Source: Hydrogenothermaceae bacterium (GTDB lineage: Bacteria > Aquificota > Aquificia > Aquificales > Hydrogenothermaceae). From it: a DNA stretch of 64,000 nucleotides. Where the stretch lies: the NCBI GenBank assembly GCA_026418455.1, contig JAOABH010000004.1, positions 558,001 through 622,000 of the forward strand, read 5' to 3'. The notes below the pieces were generated by a model. It made no database searches. It saw only the letters and a program-made list of their open reading frames with translations, and was not told where the DNA came from. A program made the translations under genes and the position numbers. Within the stretch, counting starts at the first letter, position 1, and every line of letters starts with the position of its first letter. Below, piece by piece: positions 55,942 to 63,127 of this stretch.

Positions 55942-55961
55942 CTTCTCACCTCTCTAAAGAT

Positions 55962-56786
55962 TTATTTTTCAATAATATCAGAAACAAATTTAGGTAATGC
56001 GAACAAGGAGTTTAATATTTTATCAGAAAGATATTTTGTATTCAAGTTACTGATATTTTTATCCTTTAAAGTAGAAAAATCATTATTATCAGAAGCCAAT
56101 GTAAAACTCCACATTCCAGCAGGATATGTAGGGATAAATGCAAGATAAGTTTGGCTGTTTTTAAAGACAGCTTTAATCTCTTGAACTGCTGTTTTAAAGT
56201 ATTCTTCTTGTAAGAATGGAGACTCAGTCTGAGCTGCCATTATCCCATCTTCTCTCAAAGATGCTTTAACTTTTTGGTAAAAATTCCTTTTAAACAAAGC
56301 CTCTGCTGGACCTACAGGATCTGACAGATCAAGTAAAATCACATCATAGTAATTCTTCCTTTCATCTAAAAATTTATTACCATCCTCAACAAACACGGTT
56401 ACTTTACCATCATTTAATTTACCAGATATAGTAGGTAAATACTCCTTAGAAACCTCGATTACCATCTTATCTATTTCACATAGATGAACTTCTTCAACAG
56501 TAGAATGTTTTAAAACTTCTCTAACTGTTCCACCATCTCCTCCACCGATAACTAACACTCTCTTCGGATTTTGATGTGCCAATAGAGCAGGATGTGCAAG
56601 CATTTCGTGGTATATAAACTCATCTCTCTCTGTAGTCTGAACTGCACCATCTAAAACAAGCATCTTTCCATACTCATAAGTGTCAAGAAGCAAAATTTCC
56701 TGAAACTCTGATTGGAATCTTCTACTTTCCTTAACTCTTACAGTTAAACCTGTATTTTTTGTCTGATATTCTGTAAACCAGATCAA
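55962..56786 (-). CDS. speE: Polyamine aminopropyltransferase
   Basis: Transfers aminopropyl from decarboxylated SAM to putrescine or agmatine. Motifs: MLVLDGAVQTTERDEFIYHEML, LVIGGGDGGTVREVLKH, LCEIDKMVIEVSKEYLP, VILLDLSDPVGPAEALF. Length 274 is usual. The start is TTG with GGAGGT 4 bases before it. Its product is the substrate for BpsA next in the operon. Confidence 0.95.
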   Translation of the reverse strand: MIWFTEYQTKNTGLTVRVKESRRFQSEFQEILLLDTYEYGKMLVLDGAVQTTERDEFIYHEMLAHPALLAHQNPKRVLVIGGGDGGTVREVLKHSTVEEVHLCEIDKMVIEVSKEYLPTISGKLNDGKVTVFVEDGNKFLDERKNYYDVILLDLSDPVGPAEALFKRNFYQKVKASLREDGIMAAQTESPFLQEEYFKTAVQEIKAVFKNSQTYLAFIPTYPAGMWSFTLASDNNDFSTLKDKNISNLNTKYLSDKILNSLFALPKFVSDIIEK

Positions 56787-56808
56787 CTTTGACCTCCATA
56801 GATTATTT

Positions 56809-58086
56809 TTAAGGTTTGACTATTACACAGGTAGAAGCAGCAGGTATATACTTTTTATAAACTTCTATAACATCATTTAAGGTTATACTGTTTATTATCT
56901 GGGGAAATTTCTCATCATACTCATAACCCAAGCCTATAGCTTCAAACATTCCAAGGTAGTTTGCTTGCTTTAATCTTGTTTGATGATTCATAAGGAATGT
57001 TCCTACTATTTTTTCTTTAGCTATTTTTAAGTCTTCTTCAGTTACCTCTTTATCAAAATTATCGATAACATTTTTCATATCTTTAAGAGCATCTTCAGTT
57101 TTTTCCGGAGCTGTTCCTATGTAAGATACCATATAACCAAATGAAGGTTTAGGAGAGTAAAAACTACCAACTGCATAAGCATAACCTTTCTTCTCTCTCA
57201 GCTCCTGAAAAAGTTTTGATGTAAAACCATCTCCAAGTATAGAGTTAAAAACCTTAAATTTAAAGTAATCGTCTTTGCTGACCTTTGGAGCATTAAACAT
57301 AAGCAGTATAGTTGATTGAGCACCCTCTCTTTTAAACACCATACAATCAGAATTTTTTACAGATATATCTATCAAAGTTGGTTTATACTCTCTTTTGTTT
57401 TCTATTTTCAGCTTTTTAAGGCTTTCTTCCATCTCTTTTAATGGTATATCTCCAACTATAGATATTACAAACCGAGATGAGTTATAAAGTTCACTCCATC
57501 TACTTTTTATATCATCTGTTGTTATACTATCTAAATCTTCTTCCTTACCTAACGGAGATGTTTCGTAAGGAGTTCCTTTAAATGCAACTTCTCTTAGCTT
57601 TTCAACAGCATAAGATATACCACTTTCTTTTTTGGCTTTAATTTGAGCTTTTGTGTTTTCTATCTCTATTTTAAGTTTTTCTTTATCAAATACAGGATTT
57701 TTTAAAATATCATTTATAATTTCAACCGCTTTTCCAAAATCCTCAACCTTCAAGCTAAACTCAATAATAGAATACTCTTCTGTGGTAACGGAAGATATGA
57801 AGCCACCACTATCTTCAAAGAATTTATTTATACTGTAAGAGTCATAATTTTTAGAGCCTTTTAGCAGTAGCTTTGTAGTTAAATTTGTTAATCCTTTTTT
57901 ACCAGTTGGATCTTCTACACTGCCACCGAGTATATATATACTTCCAGATATGATACCTAAACCTTTCGTTTCTTTTAAAATAAACTCTGTATCATTAATA
58001 TAAACTTTTTTCAAATAACTCTCTCCTCCTAAAACAGTATGAATACTTATAAAAACAAAAAAGACAATCAACATTAACTTTTTCAT
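56809..58086 (-). CDS. M16-family peptidase homologue lacking the HXXEH zinc site
   Basis: A 425-residue secreted protein (signal peptide about residues 1-20) with the pitrilysin M16B fold: N-terminal half to about 215, C-terminal half with the R/Y pattern REKKGYAYAVGS. Where peptidases carry HXXEH, this protein reads GLTNLTTKLLLKGS, so it has no zinc-binding histidines. Noncatalytic M16B subunits normally pair with an active partner; none is in this window. I start it at ATG 58086, which begins a standard signal peptide; an ATG at 58101 is also in frame. Confidence 0.85.
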   Translation of the reverse strand: MKKLMLIVFFVFISIHTVLGGESYLKKVYINDTEFILKETKGLGIISGSIYILGGSVEDPTGKKGLTNLTTKLLLKGSKNYDSYSINKFFEDSGGFISSVTTEEYSIIEFSLKVEDFGKAVEIINDILKNPVFDKEKLKIEIENTKAQIKAKKESGISYAVEKLREVAFKGTPYETSPLGKEEDLDSITTDDIKSRWSELYNSSRFVISIVGDIPLKEMEESLKKLKIENKREYKPTLIDISVKNSDCMVFKREGAQSTILLMFNAPKVSKDDYFKFKVFNSILGDGFTSKLFQELREKKGYAYAVGSFYSPKPSFGYMVSYIGTAPEKTEDALKDMKNVIDNFDKEVTEEDLKIAKEKIVGTFLMNHQTRLKQANYLGMFEAIGLGYEYDEKFPQIINSITLNDVIEVYKKYIPAASTCVIVKP

Positions 58087-58184
58087 ATGAATATTATACA
58101 TTACTTTCCAATTCTTCTGTTTATTGTCTCTGTTAATGTTTTTGTTAAATAGAGTGTTTTAAGGAAAAGAAGAAGAACTTGAAA

Positions 58185-58206
58185 GTGGAGGTTTTGATAC
58201 CTCCAC
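58185..58206 (-). terminator. Terminator after the oxidase cluster
   Basis: GTGGAGGT and ACCTCCAC form a perfect 8-base-pair stem with a 6-base loop, 10 bases after the last oxidase-cluster stop on the minus strand. T-rich sequence follows (TTTCAAGTTCTTCTTCTTTT). It separates the oxidase genes from the M16 gene. Confidence 0.75.
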
Positions 58207-58215
58207 CTACTTGAA

Positions 58216-58440
58216 TTAATTTCTCATTAACTCTCTGAACCAGATATACTTGTCGGCTGCTTCAGCTCCCTGACCTACAACAGACATCCATCCCAAAAAG
58301 TCTGGAATCCAGTCAAAAACTATGTAAGATACAGTAAAGAGAATATAACCTATCCAGAACATCATCCACCAAGTAGGAACGGCATCTGTTACATAGTTAA
58401 TTTTGTCAATTGCTCTAGTATTCTCTAAATGTCCTGCCAT
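58216..58440 (-). CDS. Small membrane subunit resembling the CcoP N-terminus
   Basis: A 74-residue protein with one membrane segment (about residues 24-46). The segment DAVPTWWMMFWIGYILFTVSYIVFDWIPDFLGW matches in layout the CcoP/FixP N-terminal pattern (NPLPRWWFLLFIGTLVFG in typical members), but there is no haem domain. It is the last gene of the oxidase operon. My reading is that it is the membrane part of a split CcoP, the dihaem part being the gene at 60915; homology is inferred, not proven. Confidence 0.7.
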   Translation of the reverse strand: MAGHLENTRAIDKINYVTDAVPTWWMMFWIGYILFTVSYIVFDWIPDFLGWMSVVGQGAEAADKYIWFRELMRN

Positions 58441-58443
58441 CTT

Positions 58444-58731
58444 TTAATACCTCCCAGCTTTTTTTTCAGCTTCTACTATCTTCTCTTCTCTCTCTAAAAG
58501 GTCGTACTTTGGACCTTCTATATCTTTAAAATCACCTTTAACATAGGCATATATAAAGAGGATAAGCCATCCAGTTAAGGCTATAACATAAGTTATAACT
58601 TGCACTAAAAATCCCTTAAGCTCAAAGCCAGCTTGCAGATATGCAACAGTTCTAACACCTATAATCGAACCTACAACAAACAGGAATATAAACAGTGTCA
58701 TTAAAGCCACTGTTCTTTGGGTTATCTTCAT
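58444..58731 (-). CDS. Two-segment membrane protein of the oxidase cluster
   Basis: A 95-residue protein with two membrane segments (about residues 9-30 and 38-62) and a charged C-terminal tail (YDLLEREEKIVEAEKKAGRY). It lies 3 bases before the CcoP-like piece and after ccoO. It may be an accessory subunit in the place of CcoQ, but the sequence is not CcoQ-like, and I recognise no family. Confidence 0.7.
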   Translation of the reverse strand: MKITQRTVALMTLFIFLFVVGSIIGVRTVAYLQAGFELKGFLVQVITYVIALTGWLILFIYAYVKGDFKDIEGPKYDLLEREEKIVEAEKKAGRY

Positions 58732-58754
58732 CTCATCACCCCTTTAATATATAA

Positions 58755-58773
58755 GGGGGACATACTGTCCCCC
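58755..58773 (-). other. Strong hairpin between ccoO and the small subunits
   Basis: GGGGGACA and TGTCCCCC form a perfect 8-base-pair stem with a 3-base loop in the 60-base gap. On the minus strand it is followed by TTATATATT, a weak T-rich run. It may act as a partial terminator or protect the ccoNO message from decay, setting the subunit ratio. Confidence 0.6.
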
Positions 58774-58791
58774 CAATAGTTTCTAAATCAA

Positions 58792-59466
58792 TCACTTTAA
58801 AGCCCACTCTTTTGTAGGTTTAACTTCCCAAGAACCAAGCCACATTATGTAAGTAAGTAAGCCAATTCCCCTTTCGTTAGGAACAATGTTACCCTTCTCG
58901 TCCTTTTCAAAGAACCAAGGATATCCAGGCATGTTTGTTCCAGGAGAAGTGGACTCAGGATTGTAAAGGTGTGCCACTTGCCAATCTATATTATGGACTG
59001 CAGCTTCCCTTATCAAGTCAGGTCCAATTCTCTTTGTTCCCCATAAAACAGGAGCTTGGAGTTCATTTTGGAACTCAGATGGGTAAGATACTGTATTAGA
59101 GACTCCAGGAATACCAAATCTGAGAGTTTCATTAGAAACCGGTCTTACCATCTGAGAGTGGCAGTTCCAGCAACCTTCAGCAACATACCAACGATGTCCA
59201 ATTTTTAATGCCTTAGCAAAAGACTCCTCGTTAACCTCTCCGTAATACTTTTTAAACTGTTCAGGATAAGATGCAGCTAATCTCTCAAAATCTGCCCATG
59301 CTGAGGTGTTCTTTGCTTTTGCTTCTGCTGCAAGATCAGATACTTTCTTCATAGGTATATCTTTTAAAACAAACATTGGCAATGCCCAAGATACAAAGTC
59401 AGCAAATAGGAAGAAAAGTAATCCTGCTACCAGTACTATAAACGGAAAACGTTCCATTTTACCCAT
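58792..59466 (-). CDS. ccoO: cbb3-type oxidase subunit II (monohaem cytochrome c)
   Basis: A 224-residue membrane-anchored cytochrome. One N-terminal membrane segment (residues about 8-28) is followed by a periplasmic domain with the FixO haem motif CWNCHSQMVRP (about residues 99-103) and GTKRIGPDLIREA, with a Met ligand near NMPGYPWFF. ATG 59466 is chosen since GGAGGGG is 6 bases upstream; an in-frame TTG at 59472 is less well placed. It would pass electrons to CcoN. Confidence 0.94.
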   Translation of the reverse strand: MGKMERFPFIVLVAGLLFFLFADFVSWALPMFVLKDIPMKKVSDLAAEAKAKNTSAWADFERLAASYPEQFKKYYGEVNEESFAKALKIGHRWYVAEGCWNCHSQMVRPVSNETLRFGIPGVSNTVSYPSEFQNELQAPVLWGTKRIGPDLIREAAVHNIDWQVAHLYNPESTSPGTNMPGYPWFFEKDEKGNIVPNERGIGLLTYIMWLGSWEVKPTKEWALK

Positions 59467-59481
59467 ATTCAACCCCTCCTA

Positions 59482-60897
59482 TTATGCAGATTCTCTAAGC
59501 TGAGCTTCTAAACCTTTTCCAGCAGTAGCAGTTTTGTAGAAGTTCATAGCATACATCAGTAGTCCAGTAAGCATCATTATTCCGGTGACAGATCTGAAAT
59601 ACCAGAACGGTTTAGAGAAGTTTACAGAGTCTATCCATGGGTTTAAACCTATCCAGTCAAATCCTTGAACGAGTCCAGCAGCTGTAAGATCAACGAACAT
59701 AGCGATAACACCTATTGTTAAGAGCCAGTATGCACCTTCAGACATACCTTTTGAATACATAGTTTCTTTTCCAAACAGTCTTGGCCATACATACTCAGCC
59801 ATTCCAAGAACCCACATACCGAACGTTCCAAACATTATAAGGTGTGCGTGACCGGTTACCCAGTCAGTAAAGTGTATAACTTTTTGGAATGTAAGTGTAA
59901 CGTGGAATGCACACTGGAAGCATGTAATCCAGTAGAATATTGCTCCTGTATACATATATCTGAGAGGAACGTTGTATTTTAAAACTTCAGCAGAACCTCT
60001 GAGTGTCATCATAAAGTTAATTAGAACTGAAGTAACTGCAAACTCAATTGCAACGGTTGCGAAGACCGCAGAGTATTGAGCAAACATAGGTATTGGAGAC
60101 CAGAGATAGTGGTGAACACCGTTTAATGGATAGAAGAAAGCTAATCCCCAGAATCCAAGAAGTGATAGACCGTGGGACCACATTGGTTTTTTCATAATAA
60201 CAGGAACAAAGTAATACATCAATCCCCATGCAACTGGTGTAACGTAGAGTCCAACAAGGTCATGTATGAATGTAGATTGAACCGCACCTGCCCCAGAACC
60301 TGCAGACCAGAATCTTGGTATAAAGTTACCCATAAATACAACAAGGGGTGTCCATACCAACATTGCAGAGATATACCATCCAGTCACGTAGAGAGGAGCC
60401 TTTTGAGAAGCTTTAATTATTGGAGCTCCAAACTGTATAGCATGTAATAAGAGCCATGCAACTATGATTGGGTCGAGCCACCAAGGAGTTTCCCCCCACT
60501 CAACGTTATCAGCCATACCAAGGAAAAGAATAGCAACAACTGTTATCAAAACTGCTGCTTGAAGACCTATAAACATAAATCCACCGAGATACTTCTCATT
60601 AAATACCTTATAACCTGTAAATCTTGGAACTGCCCAGTATAGTAATCCTGTAAACATGTTTACAAGGAACCCGTAAGCTGCACCTGCAGTGTGTATCATC
60701 CTTACTCTACCAGCAGATAGGAACTCAATCCCAGGGAAAGGATAAATACCATCAAGTTGTAAAGAGTATAGAAATCCCATTAATCCAACGATAATGAAGA
60801 AAATAAGACCCATTGCAACGTGGAGTTTAACTAACGTATAGTTTACGAGGTTTGTAACTTGAACCTCTCCACCAGCTGTTGCTACATTAGTAGCCAT
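59482..60897 (-). CDS. ccoN: cbb3-type oxidase catalytic subunit I, variant
   Basis: A 471-residue, twelve-segment haem-copper subunit. Low-spin haem and metal ligands are kept: His69 (RMIHTAG), His212 (CuB), His262-His263 (GVHHYLW), and His350 and His352 (WVTGHAHL). Tyr256, aligned with the cross-linked tyrosine of cbb3, is kept. But the usual HNAVGF after the first CuB ligand reads HDLVGLY, and the helix with the conserved TFEGPM reads CFQCAF, replacing Glu by Gln. No Glu sits four residues after His212 as in cNOR. So it is a divergent CcoN, probably an O2 reductase; NO reduction cannot be excluded. Confidence 0.9.
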   Translation of the reverse strand: MATNVATAGGEVQVTNLVNYTLVKLHVAMGLIFFIIVGLMGFLYSLQLDGIYPFPGIEFLSAGRVRMIHTAGAAYGFLVNMFTGLLYWAVPRFTGYKVFNEKYLGGFMFIGLQAAVLITVVAILFLGMADNVEWGETPWWLDPIIVAWLLLHAIQFGAPIIKASQKAPLYVTGWYISAMLVWTPLVVFMGNFIPRFWSAGSGAGAVQSTFIHDLVGLYVTPVAWGLMYYFVPVIMKKPMWSHGLSLLGFWGLAFFYPLNGVHHYLWSPIPMFAQYSAVFATVAIEFAVTSVLINFMMTLRGSAEVLKYNVPLRYMYTGAIFYWITCFQCAFHVTLTFQKVIHFTDWVTGHAHLIMFGTFGMWVLGMAEYVWPRLFGKETMYSKGMSEGAYWLLTIGVIAMFVDLTAAGLVQGFDWIGLNPWIDSVNFSKPFWYFRSVTGIMMLTGLLMYAMNFYKTATAGKGLEAQLRESA

Positions 60898-60914
60898 CTT
60901 TACACCTCCTTATA

Positions 60915-61679
60915 TTACTTTCCTTTGTTCATGAGATAAGCTATGTAAGAAACAAGATGCCATCTGTCTTCCTCTGATAGATGATCAAACTTAGGCATTG
61001 GAGAGCCTTCAAGACCTACAGTGAGAACTCTAAATGTATCTTTTGGTGAAGGACCAGCAGATCTAACAGGATAAGTTAAGTTTGTTGGCGGAACAGGTAA
61101 AGTGTTGGCTATAGGACCATCTCCTCTACCGTTTTCACCGTGACAAGCCGTACAGTTTGCAGCATACAACTCTTTTCCTTTTTCAACAGATTCCTTTGTT
61201 CCAAAGTAATCAGGAATGTTTTTGATCTGTGAGTATACAGATTCTCCAGGTTGTTCTTTTTTCCATCTGTCAGAGAACGTTTTAATGTAAGCTATAACAG
61301 CTCTCTTTTGGACTTCTGGAACAAGATGGAAAGAAGGCATCGCGGTTTGAGGGATTCCCCAGTCAAGGACATGCATTAAATCCTCGTCAGTTGGAAGAGT
61401 ACCTTCTGGAGTTGACTTCCATCTGAATACACCTGTGTGGAAGTTAGGTGGCTTGTTTTTGAAGAATGGAGCTGCCAAACTGTTGCCGTCACCGTTCTCA
61501 CCATGGCAACCAACACAGAACTTGTTGTAGACCTTCCTTCCTGCCTCTTCCATCTCTGTTAGCTCAGCGCTCTTCTTAGCTTGAACTGGCTTGGAAGAGT
61601 AGACGTGTAGAAGACCATAAACAAACAGAGCTGGGAAGAAGAAGAACAGGATCCACCTGATAGCACTGTTTTCTCCCAT
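60915..61679 (-). CDS. Membrane-anchored dihaem cytochrome c of the oxidase
   Basis: A 254-residue protein with an N-terminal membrane segment (about residues 8-26) and two cytochrome c domains: CVGCH (55-59) and CTACH (176-180), each with a GENGDG or GENGRG motif and a Met ligand region (AMPSFHLV, SPMPKFDHL). The two-domain layout is that of the CcoP C-terminal part, but the CcoP N-terminal region is absent. Being the first gene of the operon, it takes the role of electron entry to CcoO and CcoN. Confidence 0.88.
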   Translation of the reverse strand: MGENSAIRWILFFFFPALFVYGLLHVYSSKPVQAKKSAELTEMEEAGRKVYNKFCVGCHGENGDGNSLAAPFFKNKPPNFHTGVFRWKSTPEGTLPTDEDLMHVLDWGIPQTAMPSFHLVPEVQKRAVIAYIKTFSDRWKKEQPGESVYSQIKNIPDYFGTKESVEKGKELYAANCTACHGENGRGDGPIANTLPVPPTNLTYPVRSAGPSPKDTFRVLTVGLEGSPMPKFDHLSEEDRWHLVSYIAYLMNKGK

Positions 61680-61699
61680 GTGAAACCTCCTATTGAAAT

Positions 61700-61763
61700 A
61701 TGATTTAAATCAATATTAAACAATTTGTGAACAAAATTCAAGTTTAAAATTTAACGTTAAATT
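61700..61763 (-). promoter_or_regulatory. Oxidase operon promoter with two palindromes
   Basis: On the minus strand TTGAAT (61736-61741) and TAATAT (61713-61718) are 17 bases apart and fit a promoter. Directly after the -10 is TTGATTTAAATCAT (61700-61713), nine of ten key bases of an FNR box, lying over the likely start point. Upstream, AATTTAACGTTAAATT (61748-61763) is a perfect 16-base palindrome centred about 50 bases before the start and overlapping the stop of the ABM gene. Confidence 0.5.
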
Positions 61764-62082
61764 AAATTTCCTTTATAACCTCGTAAACCTCAACAGTAGG
61801 AGATCCTTTAAACATCTCTTTTGGTGGTGGATTTTGGTGAGCTTTAGCAAAGGCATCAGATTTTGTATAGTTTAAAAAACTATCCATATCTTTCCAATAT
61901 GTGATTATAAGCACATTGTCATTTTGAGGCATACTTGGAAAAGATTTGCCACTAAGTATCTTCATTCCCATAAAACCTTCCATTTCATCAATTCCATTTT
62001 CCCCAAACTTCTCTACTGCTCTTTTCTCAAACTCTTCTCTAAACTCTGGATTGATCGGAAATTTTGTAAAAACTACAACCAT
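61762..62082 (-). CDS. ABM-fold protein, heme-degrading monooxygenase-like
   Basis: A 106-residue dimeric alpha-beta barrel of the antibiotic biosynthesis monooxygenase group. FTKFPINPEFREEFEKRAVEKF, DEMEGFMGMKILSG, ITYWKDMDSFLNYTKSDAFAKAH follow the HmoA/IsdG pattern. The act on haem is a guess from family and from sitting before the oxidase genes. It lies 51 bases after pyrD. Confidence 0.8.
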   Translation of the reverse strand: MVVVFTKFPINPEFREEFEKRAVEKFGENGIDEMEGFMGMKILSGKSFPSMPQNDNVLIITYWKDMDSFLNYTKSDAFAKAHQNPPPKEMFKGSPTVEVYEVIKEI

Positions 62083-62133
62083 CTTAAACCTCCCTAATAT
62101 AAAGTTAAATGTTTATTAACTAAGTTGTTAAGA

Positions 62134-63069
62134 TTATTTGATAATCATCTGATGTGCTTTACCTACCAACTTTGTAAAGTGATCATATCCTTTTTTCCGT
62201 AGATGTTTTATAAGGCACTCTTTGATCTTTAAAGGTGAGTATGGATCGTAAAAATTAGCTGTTCCTACCTGTATCTGTATTGCTCCTGCTAAAAAATGCT
62301 GTAAAGCATCCTGTATTGTTGTTATACCTCCAACACCTATTATAGGAACTTTACTTCCATATTTACTATAAACTTGCCATATCATTCTAACAGCTATAGG
62401 AAGTATAGCTGGTCCTGATAATCCACCGGTAATCGTAGATAAAATAGGTTTTTCTCTCTCAACATCTATCGCAACACCAAGTAAAGTGTTTATAAGAACC
62501 AATCCGTCAGCATTTGCAGAAACACATGCATCAGCAGTATCAAGGATATTTGTAACATTAGGACTCAACTTTACCAGTAAAGGTTTTTTTGTTACTTTCT
62601 TTATTTTATAGACCAAATCGTATAAAACCTGAGGATCACTTCCAAAAGCTATACCACCTTTTTTAACATTTGGACAAGAGACATTAAGCTCTAAACCATG
62701 GACTCCTTCTGCTTTATCTAATATTTCAGAAACTGCTATATACTCCTCTTCATTTTCACCAAACACATTGGCAATTATCTTAGTATCATACTTTCTCAGT
62801 TTTGGTAGTATGTTCTCTATAAAGTACTCAACACCAGGATTTTGAAGTCCTATGGAGTTAAGCATACCAGCAGGAGTTTCAACTATCCTCTGTGGCATAT
62901 TACCTTTTCTCGGTTTTAAAGAAAGTCCCTTAACAACCACAGCTCCAAGTTCTGACAGGTCGTAAAGCTCAGCAACTTCAAGACCATAACTAAAAGTCCC
63001 AGATGCTGTCCATATCGGATTCTTAAACTCCATACCAAAAAGCTCATAAGAGAGTAATTCTTTTTCCAT
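62134..63069 (-). CDS. pyrD: Dihydroorotate dehydrogenase, class 1B type
   Basis: Oxidises dihydroorotate in pyrimidine synthesis. The FMN-barrel blocks are [57 protein letters not shown] with the catalytic cysteine, VKLSPNV and [13 protein letters not shown]. It has the class 1B cysteine base and would pair with PyrK, which is not in the window. Length 311. Confidence 0.95.
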   Translation of the reverse strand: MEKELLSYELFGMEFKNPIWTASGTFSYGLEVAELYDLSELGAVVVKGLSLKPRKGNMPQRIVETPAGMLNSIGLQNPGVEYFIENILPKLRKYDTKIIANVFGENEEEYIAVSEILDKAEGVHGLELNVSCPNVKKGGIAFGSDPQVLYDLVYKIKKVTKKPLLVKLSPNVTNILDTADACVSANADGLVLINTLLGVAIDVEREKPILSTITGGLSGPAILPIAVRMIWQVYSKYGSKVPIIGVGGITTIQDALQHFLAGAIQIQVGTANFYDPYSPLKIKECLIKHLRKKGYDHFTKLVGKAHQMIIK

Positions 63070-63086
63070 TTACTACCTCTATCCTT

Positions 63087-63108
63087 GATGTTAGAATATT
63101 ATAACATC
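63087..63108. promoter_or_regulatory. Inverted repeat between pyrD and the epimerase
   Basis: GATGTTA (63087-63093) and TAACATC (63102-63108) are perfect inverted arms with an 8-base spacer in the 58-base divergent gap. A TATAAT on the minus strand overlaps it. It may be an operator or simply part of the promoter. Confidence 0.4.
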
Positions 63109-63127
63109 TACCCTTAAGGAGTAATTT

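Noticed and set aside
60044-60447. Open frames in other frames of ccoN, including Cys- and His-rich ones
   Set aside because: Shadows of the oxidase gene; ccoN matches its family throughout and needs the whole interval.
59482-60897. ccoN as a classical cNOR (NorB)
   Set aside because: The Glu expected four residues after the first active-site His is absent, and the cbb3 Tyr equivalent is kept; the neighbours are CcoO-like rather than NorC.
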